Part shown: positions 9,093 to 18,964 of the stretch, one piece after another
Layout of the letters: each line of letters opens with the position of its first letter
Position numbering within the stretch: the first letter of the stretch is position 1
Assembly: GCA_052436255.1 (NCBI GenBank)
Contig: JBQVNP010000008.1
Span: 1-64,000 of the forward strand
Direction of reading: 5' to 3'
Source of the DNA: Pelomonas sp052436255
GTDB lineage: Bacteria > Pseudomonadota > Gammaproteobacteria > Burkholderiales > Burkholderiaceae_C
DNA length: 64,000 bases
The notes under the pieces: model-generated
The model's input: only the letters and a program-made list of their open reading frames with translations
What the model was told of the DNA's origin: nothing
The model's database searches: none
Program-made: the position numbers and the translations under genes

Positions 9093-9835
9093 CGAGTGGC
9101 CCACAGGAAGAATTCACGATTGCCATCACCGCCGGTGATGGGGCTGTCGAAGTAGTCGAGCACGCGCAGGCCCAGGGCGGTGCAGGCCAGGCGCACGCGG
9201 CCTTCGAGGCGGGCGTAATCGGCCGGGTCCTTGACGAGGCCGCCCTTGCCCAAGGCCTGCGGCCCGAGCTCGAACTGCGGCTTGATCAGCACCAGCAGAT
9301 GGCCATGCACCTCCAGCCAGGGCAGCAGCTCGGGCAGGCTGCCGACCATGGAGATGAAGCTCAGGTCGCCGACGATGAGCGGAAAGCCGCCGGTGGGCGA
9401 GTGCGCCCGCAGCACGTCCAGCTCGCGCACATGCGTGCCCTCCAGTGCCGTCACACGTGGGTCGCCATGCAGGCGGGCATGCAGCTGGCCGTGGCCCACG
9501 TCCACGCCGACGACATGGTTGGCGCCATGGGCCAGCAGGCAGTCGGTGAAGCCGCCGGTGCTCTGCCCGATGTCGAGTGCGGTGACGCCCTTGATGTCGG
9601 CCTGCGTGCGGGCAATGGCGCCTTCCAGCTTGAGCCCGCCGCGCGACACATAGCGCAGCTCGGCGTCGTCGGTGACGCGAAGTTGCGCCGTCTCGGGCAG
9701 GTCTTCGCCCGCCTTCTTCACGGGGGCCCAGCCGGTGGGCGAGGCCCATTCGGCCGCGCCGTTGCCGATCAGGCGCTGCGCGGCCGAGCGCGTGGGCGCC
9801 AGGCCCTGGGCGACGAGGAGCTGGTCAGCGCGCAT
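9089..9835 (-). CDS. tlyA: TlyA-family rRNA ribose 2'-O-methyltransferase
   Basis: 248 residues from ATG (MRADQLLVAQGL). An S4 RNA-binding domain covers about residues 1-60, then an FtsJ-type SAM methyltransferase domain. The SAM loop is ALDIGQSTGGFTDCLL (Gln where Ala is more usual). A K-D-K-E style tetrad is visible: Lys in SRGGLKLEGA, Asp in VGDLSFIS, Lys in LIKPQFE and Glu in NREFFLW. TlyA proteins 2'-O-methylate rRNA and are sometimes annotated as haemolysins. Being a SAM-dependent enzyme, it releases SAH, so its place between ahcY and metF fits the methylation cycle. The 89-base gap upstream holds a GC-rich palindromic repeat. Confidence 0.9.
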   Translation of the reverse strand: MRADQLLVAQGLAPTRSAAQRLIGNGAAEWASPTGWAPVKKAGEDLPETAQLRVTDDAELRYVSRGGLKLEGAIARTQADIKGVTALDIGQSTGGFTDCLLAHGANHVVGVDVGHGQLHARLHGDPRVTALEGTHVRELDVLRAHSPTGGFPLIVGDLSFISMVGSLPELLPWLEVHGHLLVLIKPQFELGPQALGKGGLVKDPADYARLEGRVRLACTALGLRVLDYFDSPITGGDGNREFFLWATR

Positions 9836-9868
9836 CGTCAGCGGCGCCCGGCTGCCCGAAGGCGCTGA

Positions 9869-9911
9869 CGCGCCCCCTCGGGGGCAGCGAACGAAGTGAG
9901 CGTGGGGGCTT
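9869..9911. repeat. GC-rich palindromic intergenic repeat
   Basis: GCCCCCTCGGGGGC at 9872-9885 is a near-perfect hairpin, followed by AGCGAACGAAGTGAGCGT and a G5 run. It fills most of the gap between ahcY and the tlyA-like gene. Its core CCCCTCGGGGG recurs, on the opposite strand, inside the fmt insertion near 25318-25334, and a variant occurs near 51719. This suggests a dispersed repeat family. It could also cap or process the ahcY transcript. Confidence 0.6.
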
Positions 9912-9924
9912 GCATCGACTCTCT

Positions 9925-11337
<1,413 letters not shown>

Positions 11338-11362
11338 GCAGGGCTCCTTCAAGCGAATGAAG

Positions 11363-11420
11363 CCGCTGGCCGTCGTCGGGAAGTTCAAACTCACCCAGGC
11401 ACGGTCGGCCAGCGGGTGAG
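11363..11420 (-). promoter_or_regulatory. Possible expression platform of the SAH riboswitch
   Basis: Two pairings compete just after the aptamer. CTCACCC (11420-11414, holding the 3' pseudoknot strand) can pair with GGGTGAG (11396-11390). CCGCTGGCC (11415-11407) is perfectly complementary to GGCCAGCGG (11371-11363). A further small hairpin, CTTCA/TGAAG (11362-11347), covers part of the Shine-Dalgarno GAAGGAG. These are seen directly; their role as a ligand-dependent switch is inference. Confidence 0.5.
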
Positions 11421-11486
11421 CGCGGTTGCAGTGGATATTTCCGAGCCTGGCCTCAATGGGTGCTGAGGTTGCAACGCTCCTCGGAA
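11414..11486 (-). ncRNA. SAH riboswitch in the ahcY leader
   Basis: The minus-strand leader matches the known SAH riboswitch layout. TCCGAG (11486-11481) pairs with CTCGGA as P1. CCTCA/TGAGG forms P2 around a short loop. GAGCG (within GAGGAGCGTTGC) pairs with the downstream CGCTC as the pseudoknot P4, ending in GCTCACCC near 11414. The conserved strings CCGAGGAGCG, CAGGCTCGGAA and GCGCTCACC are all present. This class lies upstream of ahcY in beta- and gammaproteobacteria and activates expression on SAH binding, which fits exactly here. Confidence 0.93.
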
Positions 11487-11493
11487 GCCGCGC

Positions 11494-11499
11494 ATTCTA
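11494..11499 (-). promoter_or_regulatory. -10 element of the ahcY operon promoter
   Basis: TAGAAT on the minus strand lies 7-8 bases before the first base of the riboswitch P1 stem, so a transcript starting there would begin at the aptamer. The -35 box is poor (near AGCAAA) and the spacer is GC-rich. The gap is shared with the divergent aldo/keto reductase gene. Confidence 0.5.
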
Positions 11500-11555
11500 G
11501 GCCGCCCCGCGGGGCTTTTGCTGCTCGGGCGATGATGACCCCAAGGAGTCAAGCG

Positions 11556-12566
11556 ATGACAAATGCCGTTTCCGCACAAATCCCGCCGCGCCGCCTGGGC
11601 GCCGCCGGCCCCGACGTCTCGGCCCTCGGCCTGGGCTGCATGGGCATGTCCGACTTCTATGGCCCGGCCGATGATGCGCAGTCGCTGGCCGTGTTGCACC
11701 ACGCGCTGGACATCGGCATCAACTTCCTCGATACGGCCGACATGTACGGCATCGGTGCCAACGAGCGCCTGCTGTCCCGGCTGCTTGCCGAGCGCCGCGA
11801 CGAGGTTGTCGTCGCGACCAAGTTCGGCCATGTGCGCGCACCGGACGGTACGGTCGTGCGCATCGACGGCAGCGCGGCCTATGTGCGCGAGGCCTGCGAT
11901 ACGAGCCTGCAACGCCTGGGCGTCGACCACATCGACCTCTACTACCAGCACCGCGTTGACAAGCGCGTGCCCATCGAGGAGACGGTGGGGGCGATGGCGG
12001 AGCTGGTCAAGGCGGGCAAGGTGAAGCATCTCGGCCTGTCCGAGGCCAGCGCGGCGACCATCCGCCGCGCCCATGCCGTGCACCCGATTGCCGCCGTGCA
12101 GACCGAGTATTCGCTGTGGAGCCGTGATGTTGAAGTCGAGGTGCTCCCGGCCTGCCGCGAGCTGGGCATTGCGCTGGTGCCCTACAGCCCGCTGGGCCGC
12201 GGCTTCCTGACCGGGGCCATCCGTTCCGCCGACCAGCTGGCCGCAGACGACCGCCGCCGCATCCATCCGCGCTTCCAGGGCGCGAACCTGGACCACAACC
12301 TCGCGCTCGCGGATGCGCTGTCGGCCCTGGCCACCGAATGGAGCTACACGCCTGCCCAGCTCGCGCTGGCCTGGCTGCTCGACCAGGGCCCGGACATCAT
12401 CCCCATCCCTGGCACGCGCAGCATGGCCCGGCTGGAAGAGAACGCGCTGGCCGCACGCATCCAGCTTGACGGCGCACGCCGCGAGCGTATCGAGGCCTTG
12501 CTGGCCGCTCACGCCGTTGCCGGCACGCGCTATCCGGCGGCACAGATGCCGACGTTGAACGCCTGA
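11556..12566 (+). CDS. Aldo/keto reductase
   Basis: 336 residues from ATG (MTNAVSAQIPPRRLG), with AAGGAG 7 bases upstream; an earlier in-frame ATG lacks that site. A TIM-barrel NADPH-dependent oxidoreductase of the bacterial YakC/AKR13-like group (GLGCMGMSDFYGP near the N-terminus). The catalytic tetrad is visible: Asp in FLDTADMYG, Tyr in the same motif, Lys in VVATKFGH and His in YYQHRVD. Cofactor-end motifs are VPYSPLGRGFLTG and IIPIPGTRS. It is divergent from ahcY, with no operon partner. The natural substrate, an aldehyde or ketone, cannot be told from sequence. Confidence 0.92.
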   Translation: MTNAVSAQIPPRRLGAAGPDVSALGLGCMGMSDFYGPADDAQSLAVLHHALDIGINFLDTADMYGIGANERLLSRLLAERRDEVVVATKFGHVRAPDGTVVRIDGSAAYVREACDTSLQRLGVDHIDLYYQHRVDKRVPIEETVGAMAELVKAGKVKHLGLSEASAATIRRAHAVHPIAAVQTEYSLWSRDVEVEVLPACRELGIALVPYSPLGRGFLTGAIRSADQLAADDRRRIHPRFQGANLDHNLALADALSALATEWSYTPAQLALAWLLDQGPDIIPIPGTRSMARLEENALAARIQLDGARRERIEALLAAHAVAGTRYPAAQMPTLNA

Positions 12567-12588
12567 AGTCCGCGCCTGGAGCGGGCGC

Positions 12589-13686
12589 CTATAGGCCGAG
12601 GAAACCCGACAGGCGCTGGACTTCTTCATCCAGCGCCGCCTTGTAGCCGGCATCGCGCGGCGGCCGGCCGCTGACATAGCCGCAGTCCACCTGCAGATGG
12701 CCGCCGCGCACGCCCGCGTTGGCCCAGCCGATGACCTGGTCACGCCAAAGCAGCGGCAGCGCGTAGTGGCCGCGCACCCGCTTGGCCGCCGGTGTATAGG
12801 CCTCGAAGCGGTAGGCCCAGCCCCACAGCAGCTCGAAACGGCGGCGGTCCCAGACGACCGGATCGAAGGGCGCGAGCAAGCGCACCTGGGCCGGGATGCG
12901 CCGGCTGCGCGCAGGGTCTTCGTCGGCGGGCCAATACCAGTCGGTGCCGTCCACCCTGGCATGGGCCAGCCTCTCCTTGGCCCGCGTGAAGGTCGACCTT
13001 CGCAGGTCCTGCCACTGGTGGGCGGCATTGAAGAGCATGCTGATCAGCGTCGACAGGCTGCCCGCCGGCAACGGCGCGTACTTGCGCACCAGCGCGTCGG
13101 CCATGGCATCCATGGCAGCCTGCGGGTCGGCGGGCGCTTGCCAGGCCTGCGCCAACCGATAGACGCGGGTGCCGCTGTCACGCCGGACGACGTCGAGATG
13201 GCCGCGGTAGTGCAGGCCGTCGAGCAACTCCGTCGACAGCCGGCTGTTGCCGCCGAACCAGTTCTTCACCGGGCCGTGGCCGAGTGCCGCGTCCACCTCG
13301 GCCGGGTGGGCCTCACCCAGGCGCTCGACCTCGGCCAGCACCGCACGGGCCAGCGCCCACCGCGGCTCGTCCCAGATGCGGCGTGCCGTGCGCGGGTGCA
13401 TCAGTGCACGCAGTTCCGGCGTGACGAAGCCGTAGTTGATGAAGAAGTCTTCCTGCAGCGACAGGCGCGGGTAGCGCCGCTCCAGGTCGCCGGCGCGGTA
13501 GTTCTTGACGCGGTGGCGCAGCGTCAGGTCTTGCGCGCGCGCCGGCGCTCGCAGCGGGTCGGCCTGCACGAAGCCGCCGAGCTTTTCGACGGCCTTGAGC
13601 AGCGTCGTCGGCGTGAACAGACTGCGCGCGACGGCATGGCGGCGCAGCGCCGCGAGGTCGAGGCGAGGGTCAGGGCTGGGCGGCAT
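12589..13686 (-). CDS. YcaQ-like winged-helix DNA glycosylase family protein
   Basis: 365 residues from ATG (MPPSPDPRLDLAAL). The sequence matches the winged-helix/YcaQ-AlkX family: RSLFTPTTLLKAVEKLGGFV near the N-terminus, LRHRVKNYRAGDLERR, EDFFINYGFVTPEL, and the C-terminal LLAPFDPVVWDRRRFELLWG. Studied members unhook DNA interstrand crosslinks as monofunctional glycosylases, so a DNA repair role is likely; the family is not always catalytically tested. The start overlaps the end of the upstream GGDEF gene by 17 bases, suggesting co-transcription, though no functional link is apparent. It converges with the aldo/keto reductase (22-base gap). Confidence 0.85.
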   Translation of the reverse strand: MPPSPDPRLDLAALRRHAVARSLFTPTTLLKAVEKLGGFVQADPLRAPARAQDLTLRHRVKNYRAGDLERRYPRLSLQEDFFINYGFVTPELRALMHPRTARRIWDEPRWALARAVLAEVERLGEAHPAEVDAALGHGPVKNWFGGNSRLSTELLDGLHYRGHLDVVRRDSGTRVYRLAQAWQAPADPQAAMDAMADALVRKYAPLPAGSLSTLISMLFNAAHQWQDLRRSTFTRAKERLAHARVDGTDWYWPADEDPARSRRIPAQVRLLAPFDPVVWDRRRFELLWGWAYRFEAYTPAAKRVRGHYALPLLWRDQVIGWANAGVRGGHLQVDCGYVSGRPPRDAGYKAALDEEVQRLSGFLGL

Positions 13687-15433
13687 CGTTGGGCGGGAGG
13701 TGCTGCTTGCGGGCATACATGTCGGCGTCGGCATGCCGCAGCAGGCCCTCGGTGTCCTGGCCATCGTCGGGATAGAGGGCGATGCCGAAGCTGGCGCCGA
13801 GCTGGAACTCGGCAGGCGCTATTCCTGCCAGGCTTTGCAGCGGCGCGCGCACCGCGGCCTCCAGGTGGTTGCGCGCAGCCTCGGCATCGGCGCGGTTCTC
13901 GACCGAGTCGAGCAGCAGCACGAACTCGTCGCCGGCATGTCGCGCCACGATGTCGCCGATGCGCACGCCGGCGCGCAGGCGCTGGGCGGTCTCCTTCAGC
14001 ACCGCGTCGCCGACGCCATGGCCGAAGCGCCTGTCGATGTCCCTGAAGCGGTCGAAGTCGATGAACATCACCGCGAACGGCCAGCTGTCGCCGCGGCGGC
14101 GCTGCTGCAGGATGCGGTCCTCGATGCGGCGCATGATGGCGCTGCGGTTGGACAGGCCTGTCAACTGGTCGGTCAGCAGCCGTCGTTGCATGTCGGCAAA
14201 GCTGCGCGCAAGCTCGCCGAGCTCGTCGCTGCGGTGCACCTCGGGGGGCTCGTCCAGCACGCCGTCGCCGACGCGCCGTGCCGCTTCGGCCAGCTCGCGC
14301 AGTTCGCGCGTGACGATGCCCAGCACCGCCCAGCCGAGGCCGAGTGCAACGACCACGCCCAGACCCGCCAGCACGGCGGCCTGCACGAAGTTGCGCTGCA
14401 CGCCGGCCAGGAAGTCGGCCCGCGGGACGGCGACGATGACGCGCCAGTCCAGTCCCAGCGCCGGGTCGAGCCGGGCATGGCCGAGCTGCACGACACGGCC
14501 GTCGGCGTCGCTGAAGCTGGTCGTGCGCGGCACCGTGCCGGTCGCGTCACCGCCGGTGGCGCCAAGTCGGCGCACGGTGTCGAAGGCGGCGGCGACGAGC
14601 GGGTCGGGGCTCTGGGCCGCGTTCAGGCGCTCGTGCCGGCCGACGGCCAGGGTCTGCATGTGCGCGCCCCGCGACACCCCGATGAGCTGGCCATCGGCCT
14701 CGACGACCATGGCGACTGCGTTCTCGGTCAGCGCGGTGCGCTGCAGCAGGGCGTTGACCTGCTTGAGCGGCAGGTCGGTCGCCGCCACGCCTTCGGGCTC
14801 GCCGACGTCGTTGCCGACGCGCTTGGTGCGCGTGGCGACCAGGTCCAGCGTCTTGAAGTCGATGTAGACCGGTGTCCAGCTCAGGGGCGCGGGGCTGGCC
14901 AGGGCCGCCTGATACCAGGGGCGCTCGCGCGGCTCGAACACCTTGTCTTCAACCACCGGAGAACGCATCTCGCCCGTGATGCCGCTGAGCCGGTAGAGGG
15001 TGCGCGGGCCATCACCCGAGACGCGCAGGCGCAGCTCGGCTTCCTGCTCCGAGAAACGCCACAGGCCCATGAAATGACCGTGCCGGTTGCCGTAATAGAC
15101 GTAGTTGTTGGGATCGCGACGCACCGATGTGGCCAGCCAGAAGCGGCTGCGCAAGCTGTGCAGCTCGCGCGCTATGTCCTCGGGCGCGGACAGGCCGGTG
15201 GGTGCCGCCGCTTCGAGCACGGCATCGGCGCCGCCGACATGCCGCTCCAGCGCCGCCGCGATGCGGCCGACCGCCTCAGCAAGCAGCTGGCTGGACAGGG
15301 TGTCCACCGTGTCGCTCCCGGCCCGCCAGGACAGCGAGCCCATCAACAGCACTAGCGCCAGCACCAGCACGACGTAGGGCAGCGTCAGCAGGCGGCGCAG
15401 GCTCAGGCGGTCAGTGAATCTCCTGATCGGCAA
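13670..15433 (-). CDS. Membrane-bound GGDEF protein with periplasmic Cache-type sensor
   Basis: 587 residues. A transmembrane helix (LPYVVLVLALVLLMGSLSW) near residues 18-36 precedes a large periplasmic double-Cache-like sensor (RERPWYQAAL, SWTPVYIDF are typical), a second helix near 340-362 (VVVALGLGWAVLGIV), a HAMP-like linker and a GGDEF domain with LTDQLTGLSNR. The signature reads AGDEF (RHAGDEFVLLLD) instead of GGDEF. The catalytic Asp-Glu are kept, so activity is possible but should be tested. The start is a TTG (MPIRRFTDR); no better in-frame start precedes the first helix. It is divergent from yajC. Confidence 0.87.
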   Translation of the reverse strand: MPIRRFTDRLSLRRLLTLPYVVLVLALVLLMGSLSWRAGSDTVDTLSSQLLAEAVGRIAAALERHVGGADAVLEAAAPTGLSAPEDIARELHSLRSRFWLATSVRRDPNNYVYYGNRHGHFMGLWRFSEQEAELRLRVSGDGPRTLYRLSGITGEMRSPVVEDKVFEPRERPWYQAALASPAPLSWTPVYIDFKTLDLVATRTKRVGNDVGEPEGVAATDLPLKQVNALLQRTALTENAVAMVVEADGQLIGVSRGAHMQTLAVGRHERLNAAQSPDPLVAAAFDTVRRLGATGGDATGTVPRTTSFSDADGRVVQLGHARLDPALGLDWRVIVAVPRADFLAGVQRNFVQAAVLAGLGVVVALGLGWAVLGIVTRELRELAEAARRVGDGVLDEPPEVHRSDELGELARSFADMQRRLLTDQLTGLSNRSAIMRRIEDRILQQRRRGDSWPFAVMFIDFDRFRDIDRRFGHGVGDAVLKETAQRLRAGVRIGDIVARHAGDEFVLLLDSVENRADAEAARNHLEAAVRAPLQSLAGIAPAEFQLGASFGIALYPDDGQDTEGLLRHADADMYARKQHLPPNDAAQP

Positions 15434-15590
15434 GGAAGGGTTCCGCAGCGGTGGGTGGCCGTTGCAGATTAGCAGGCCGGCAAGCGCCCGCGCAGCTCAC
15501 CGACAACGCCGGTCGAGGCGAGCACGGCGCCGCACTAGAATTCAAGGTTGCTTTGCAGTTTTTCGCGGCCGCTCATTCAAGGAATTCAAC

Positions 15591-15914
15591 GTGTTCATCT
15601 CCAACGCCTATGCCCAGGCCGCCCCGGCGGCCGCCAGTTCCGATTCCGGTCTCCTCGGCATGCTGCCGCTGGTGCTGATGTTCGTGGTGCTGTATTTCGT
15701 CATGATCCGGCCGCAGATGAAGCGCCAGAAGGAGCACAAGGCCATGATCGAGGCGGTGCAGAAGGGTGACGAGGTCGTTACCGCCGGCGGTGTCCTCGGC
15801 AAGATCAGCAAGCTGGGCGACAACTTCATCCATCTGGAAGTCAGCAATGGCGTGGAGCTTCAGGTCCAGCGCAGCGCCATCACCCAGGTTCTCCCTAAGG
15901 GCAGCTTGAAGTAA
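15591..15914 (+). CDS. yajC: Preprotein translocase accessory subunit YajC
   Basis: 107 residues from a GTG start (protein MFISNAYAQAAPAAASS) with AAGGAA 7 bases upstream. The typical layout is a short N-terminus, one transmembrane helix (LGMLPLVLMFVVLYFVMIRP), then a cytoplasmic domain with EAVQKGDEVVTAGGVLGKIS. YajC joins SecDF in the holo-translocon. It is first of yajC-secD-secF, 56 bases before secD. The tgt and queA genes that precede yajC in many proteobacteria are absent here; a divergent GGDEF gene takes that place. Confidence 0.96.
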   Translation: MFISNAYAQAAPAAASSDSGLLGMLPLVLMFVVLYFVMIRPQMKRQKEHKAMIEAVQKGDEVVTAGGVLGKISKLGDNFIHLEVSNGVELQVQRSAITQVLPKGSLK

Positions 15915-15970
15915 CCGGCCCCGCGCCCATCTCCGTCCGCAGCCGTCTAGGCGCTGACAAGGAAGTTTCC

Positions 15971-17875
15971 ATGAACCGCTATCCGCTCTGGAAGTACGTG
16001 ATCCTGCTGGTCGCGCTGCTGATCGGCACCCTGTACACCCTGCCCAACCTGTTCGGCGAAGCGCCCGCGGTGCAGGTCTCCAGCGCCAAAGTCACCGTCA
16101 AGATCGACACCTCGGTCCAGGAGCGCATCGAGGCAGCGCTCAAGGCTGCCAGCATTCAGGCGGACTTCGTCCAGATGGAAGGCACCTCGATCAAGGCCCG
16201 GTTCGGCGACACCGACACCCAGATCAAGGCCAAGGACACGATCAGCAAGGCGCTGAACCCCGATCCGGCCGACCCCACCTACATCGTCGCGCTCAACCTG
16301 CTGTCGCGCTCACCGCAGTGGCTGAGCCGCATGGGCGCCTTCCCGATGTATCTGGGCCTGGACCTGCGCGGCGGCGTGCACTTCCTGATGCAGGTCGACA
16401 TGAAGGCCGCATTGACCAAGAAGGCCGAGGCGCTGACCGGCGACGTGCGCCTGATGCTGCGCGAGAAGAGCATTCGCCACGCCGGCATCAGCCGTGACGG
16501 CAATACCGTGCAGATCGCCTTCCGCGACGACGCGCAGCGCACCAGTGCCACCGAGCTGCTGAAGACTCAATTGCCCGACGTGGTCTGGACGCCCCAGGGC
16601 AACGGCGGTGAGCTGCGCCTGGTCGGTAGCCTGGCGCCCCAGGCCCAGGTGGCCGTGCAGGAGGCGGCGCTCAAGCAGAACATCACGACGCTGCACAACC
16701 GCGTCAACGAGCTGGGCGTGGCAGAGCCCGTCATCCAGCAGCAGGGCCTGGACCGGGTCGTCGTGCAGTTGCCCGGCGTGCAGGACACCGCCAAGGCCAA
16801 GGACATCATCGGCCGCACGGCCACGCTTGAGCTGCGCATGGTCGACGACAGTGCCGAAGCCATGGAGGCGCTGCAGGGCAATGGCCCCGTGCCCTTCGGC
16901 ACGGAGCGCTTCATCGACCGCGGCTTCGGCCCCATCATCGTCAAGCGCCAGGTGCTGCTGACCGGCGACAGCCTGAATGATGCCCAGCCCGGCTTCGACC
17001 AGAACCAGCAGCCGGCCGTGCACCTGACCGTCGACGCCAAGGGCGCCCGGATCATGAAGGAGGTCTCACGCGAGAACATCGGCAAGCGCATGGCCATCCT
17101 GATCTTCGAGAAGGGCAAGGGCGAAGTCGTCACGGCACCCAAGATCAACGACGAGCTCGGCAATCGCTTCAGCATCTCCGGCGCCATGACGACGCAGGAA
17201 GCTGCGGACACGGCCCTGCTGCTGCGCGCGGGCTCGCTGGCCGCGCCGATGGAGATCATCGAAGAGCGCACCATCGGTCCGAGCCTGGGCAAGGAAAACA
17301 TCGAGAAGGGCATCGCCAGCGTCAGCTGGGGCTTCGTCGCGGTGGCCGTCTTCATGTGCCTCTACTACATGCTGTTCGGCGTGTTTTCGTCGCTGGCTCT
17401 GGGCTTCAACCTGCTGCTGCTGGTCGCGGCCCTGTCGATGATGCAGGCCACGCTCAGCCTGCCGGGTATCGCGGCCATCGCGCTGGTGCTGGGCATGGCC
17501 ATCGACTCCAACGTGCTGATCAACGAACGCGTGCGCGAAGAACTGCGCGGCGGTGCGACGCCACAGCAGGCCATCCACCTCGGTTACGAACGCGCCTGGG
17601 CGACCATCTTCGATTCCAACGTGACGACGCTGATCGCTGGCGTGGCCCTGCTGGTCTTCGGCTCCGGCCCGATCAAGGGCTTTGCCGTTGTGCATTGCCT
17701 CGGCATCCTGACCTCAATGTTCTCGTCCGTCGTGTTCTCGCGCGGCCTCGTGAACCTCTGGTACGGCCGCAAGAAGAAGCTCAAAAGCGTGTCCATCGGT
17801 CAGATCTGGAGGCCGGACGCCGACAAGGCCGTTGCAGGGACGACCGACGCGACCGACGTGGCCGCCAAGGCTTAA
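15971..17875 (+). CDS. secD: Protein translocase subunit SecD
   Basis: 634 residues with GGAAG just upstream of the ATG. SecD is the inner-membrane RND-like subunit that, with SecF, uses the proton gradient to pull secreted proteins out of the SecYEG channel. Seen: N-terminal helix (YVILLVALLIGTLYTLPNLF), the family motif GLDLRGGVHFLMQVD near residue 130, a large periplasmic domain with HNRVNELGVAEPVIQQQG, and the C-terminal helix bundle (IASVSWGFVAVAVFMCLYY, IALVLGMAIDSNVLI NERV) with the conserved Asp. Length is normal. secF follows after a 9-base gap. Confidence 0.98.
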   Translation: MNRYPLWKYVILLVALLIGTLYTLPNLFGEAPAVQVSSAKVTVKIDTSVQERIEAALKAASIQADFVQMEGTSIKARFGDTDTQIKAKDTISKALNPDPADPTYIVALNLLSRSPQWLSRMGAFPMYLGLDLRGGVHFLMQVDMKAALTKKAEALTGDVRLMLREKSIRHAGISRDGNTVQIAFRDDAQRTSATELLKTQLPDVVWTPQGNGGELRLVGSLAPQAQVAVQEAALKQNITTLHNRVNELGVAEPVIQQQGLDRVVVQLPGVQDTAKAKDIIGRTATLELRMVDDSAEAMEALQGNGPVPFGTERFIDRGFGPIIVKRQVLLTGDSLNDAQPGFDQNQQPAVHLTVDAKGARIMKEVSRENIGKRMAILIFEKGKGEVVTAPKINDELGNRFSISGAMTTQEAADTALLLRAGSLAAPMEIIEERTIGPSLGKENIEKGIASVSWGFVAVAVFMCLYYMLFGVFSSLALGFNLLLLVAALSMMQATLSLPGIAAIALVLGMAIDSNVLINERVREELRGGATPQQAIHLGYERAWATIFDSNVTTLIAGVALLVFGSGPIKGFAVVHCLGILTSMFSSVVFSRGLVNLWYGRKKKLKSVSIGQIWRPDADKAVAGTTDATDVAAKA

Positions 17876-17884
17876 GGATTCAAG

Positions 17885-18919
17885 ATGGAACTCTTTCGCA
17901 TCAAGCGCGACCTGCCGCTGATGAAGCATGCGTTGATCTTCAACGTCATCTCATTCCTCACCTTTGCCGCCGCCGTGTTCTTCCTGGTCACGCGCGGCCT
18001 GCATTTCTCCATCGAATTCACGGGCGGCACCGTCATCGAGGTGGCCTATCCACAGGCGGCCGAGATCGAGAGAACCCGCCAGACCGTCGAGAAGATGGGC
18101 TTCGGCGAAGTCCAGGTGCAGAACTTCGGCTCATCCCGCGACGTGATGATCCGCCTTCCCGTGCGCGAAGACATCAAGCAGACCGAGCTGGTCGACATGG
18201 TCTTCGGCGAGCTTTGCAAGGCCGAGGCCGGTGTGATCAGTGCGCACCAGACCGTGACGCCGCAGGGTGAACAGGTCAGCAAGCAGATCTGCAAACAGGC
18301 CGATGGAAGCGAGCCGATCACGCTGTCGCGCTCCGAGGTCGTCGGGCCGGCCATCGGTGCCGAACTGGCGCAGGACGCCGCCAAGGCGTTGGCCGTGACG
18401 GTCATCGGCATCATGATCTACCTGGCCATCCGGTTCGAGTGGAAGTTCGCGGTCGCCGGCATCATCGCCAACCTGCACGACGTGATCATCATCCTGGGCT
18501 TCTTCGCCTTCTTCCAGTGGGAGTTCTCACTGGCGGTGCTGGCGGCCATCCTGGCGGTGCTGGGCTACTCGGTCAACGAGTCCGTCGTCATCTTCGACCG
18601 GGTACGCGAGGCCTTCCGCAAGTTCCGCAAGATGACGACGCACGAGGTCATCGACCACGCGATCACGTCGACGATGAGCCGCACCATCATCACCCACGGC
18701 TCGACGCAGCTGATGGTGGTGTCGATGCTGCTGTTCGGCGGCCCGACACTGCATTACTTCGCGGTTGCGCTGACCATCGGCATCCTGTTCGGCATCTACT
18801 CCTCGGTCTTCGTCGCGGCGGCCCTCGCGATGTGGCTGGGCGTCAAGCGCGAAGACCTCGTGAAAGTGCCCGTCAATCGCGACGACCCCAGCGACCCGAA
18901 CTCCGGGGCCGTCGTGTAG
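17885..18919 (+). CDS. secF: Protein translocase subunit SecF
   Basis: 344 residues; AAGGA 7 bases before the ATG. It is the partner of SecD. N-terminal helix near residues 17-37 (FNVISFLTFAAAVFFLV), then ISIEFTGGT-type motif (SIEFTGGTVIEVAYP), a short periplasmic domain and five C-terminal helices with AILAVLGYSVNESVVIFDRV, the conserved SecF signature. It is the last Sec gene of the cluster, and the DUF1631 gene follows 45 bases later on the same strand. Confidence 0.98.
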   Translation: MELFRIKRDLPLMKHALIFNVISFLTFAAAVFFLVTRGLHFSIEFTGGTVIEVAYPQAAEIERTRQTVEKMGFGEVQVQNFGSSRDVMIRLPVREDIKQTELVDMVFGELCKAEAGVISAHQTVTPQGEQVSKQICKQADGSEPITLSRSEVVGPAIGAELAQDAAKALAVTVIGIMIYLAIRFEWKFAVAGIIANLHDVIIILGFFAFFQWEFSLAVLAAILAVLGYSVNESVVIFDRVREAFRKFRKMTTHEVIDHAITSTMSRTIITHGSTQLMVVSMLLFGGPTLHYFAVALTIGILFGIYSSVFVAAALAMWLGVKREDLVKVPVNRDDPSDPNSGAVV

Positions 18920-18964
18920 AGTGAAGCGAACCCCGCCAACCAGCCGAGTCGCCGCTCTCGTTCC

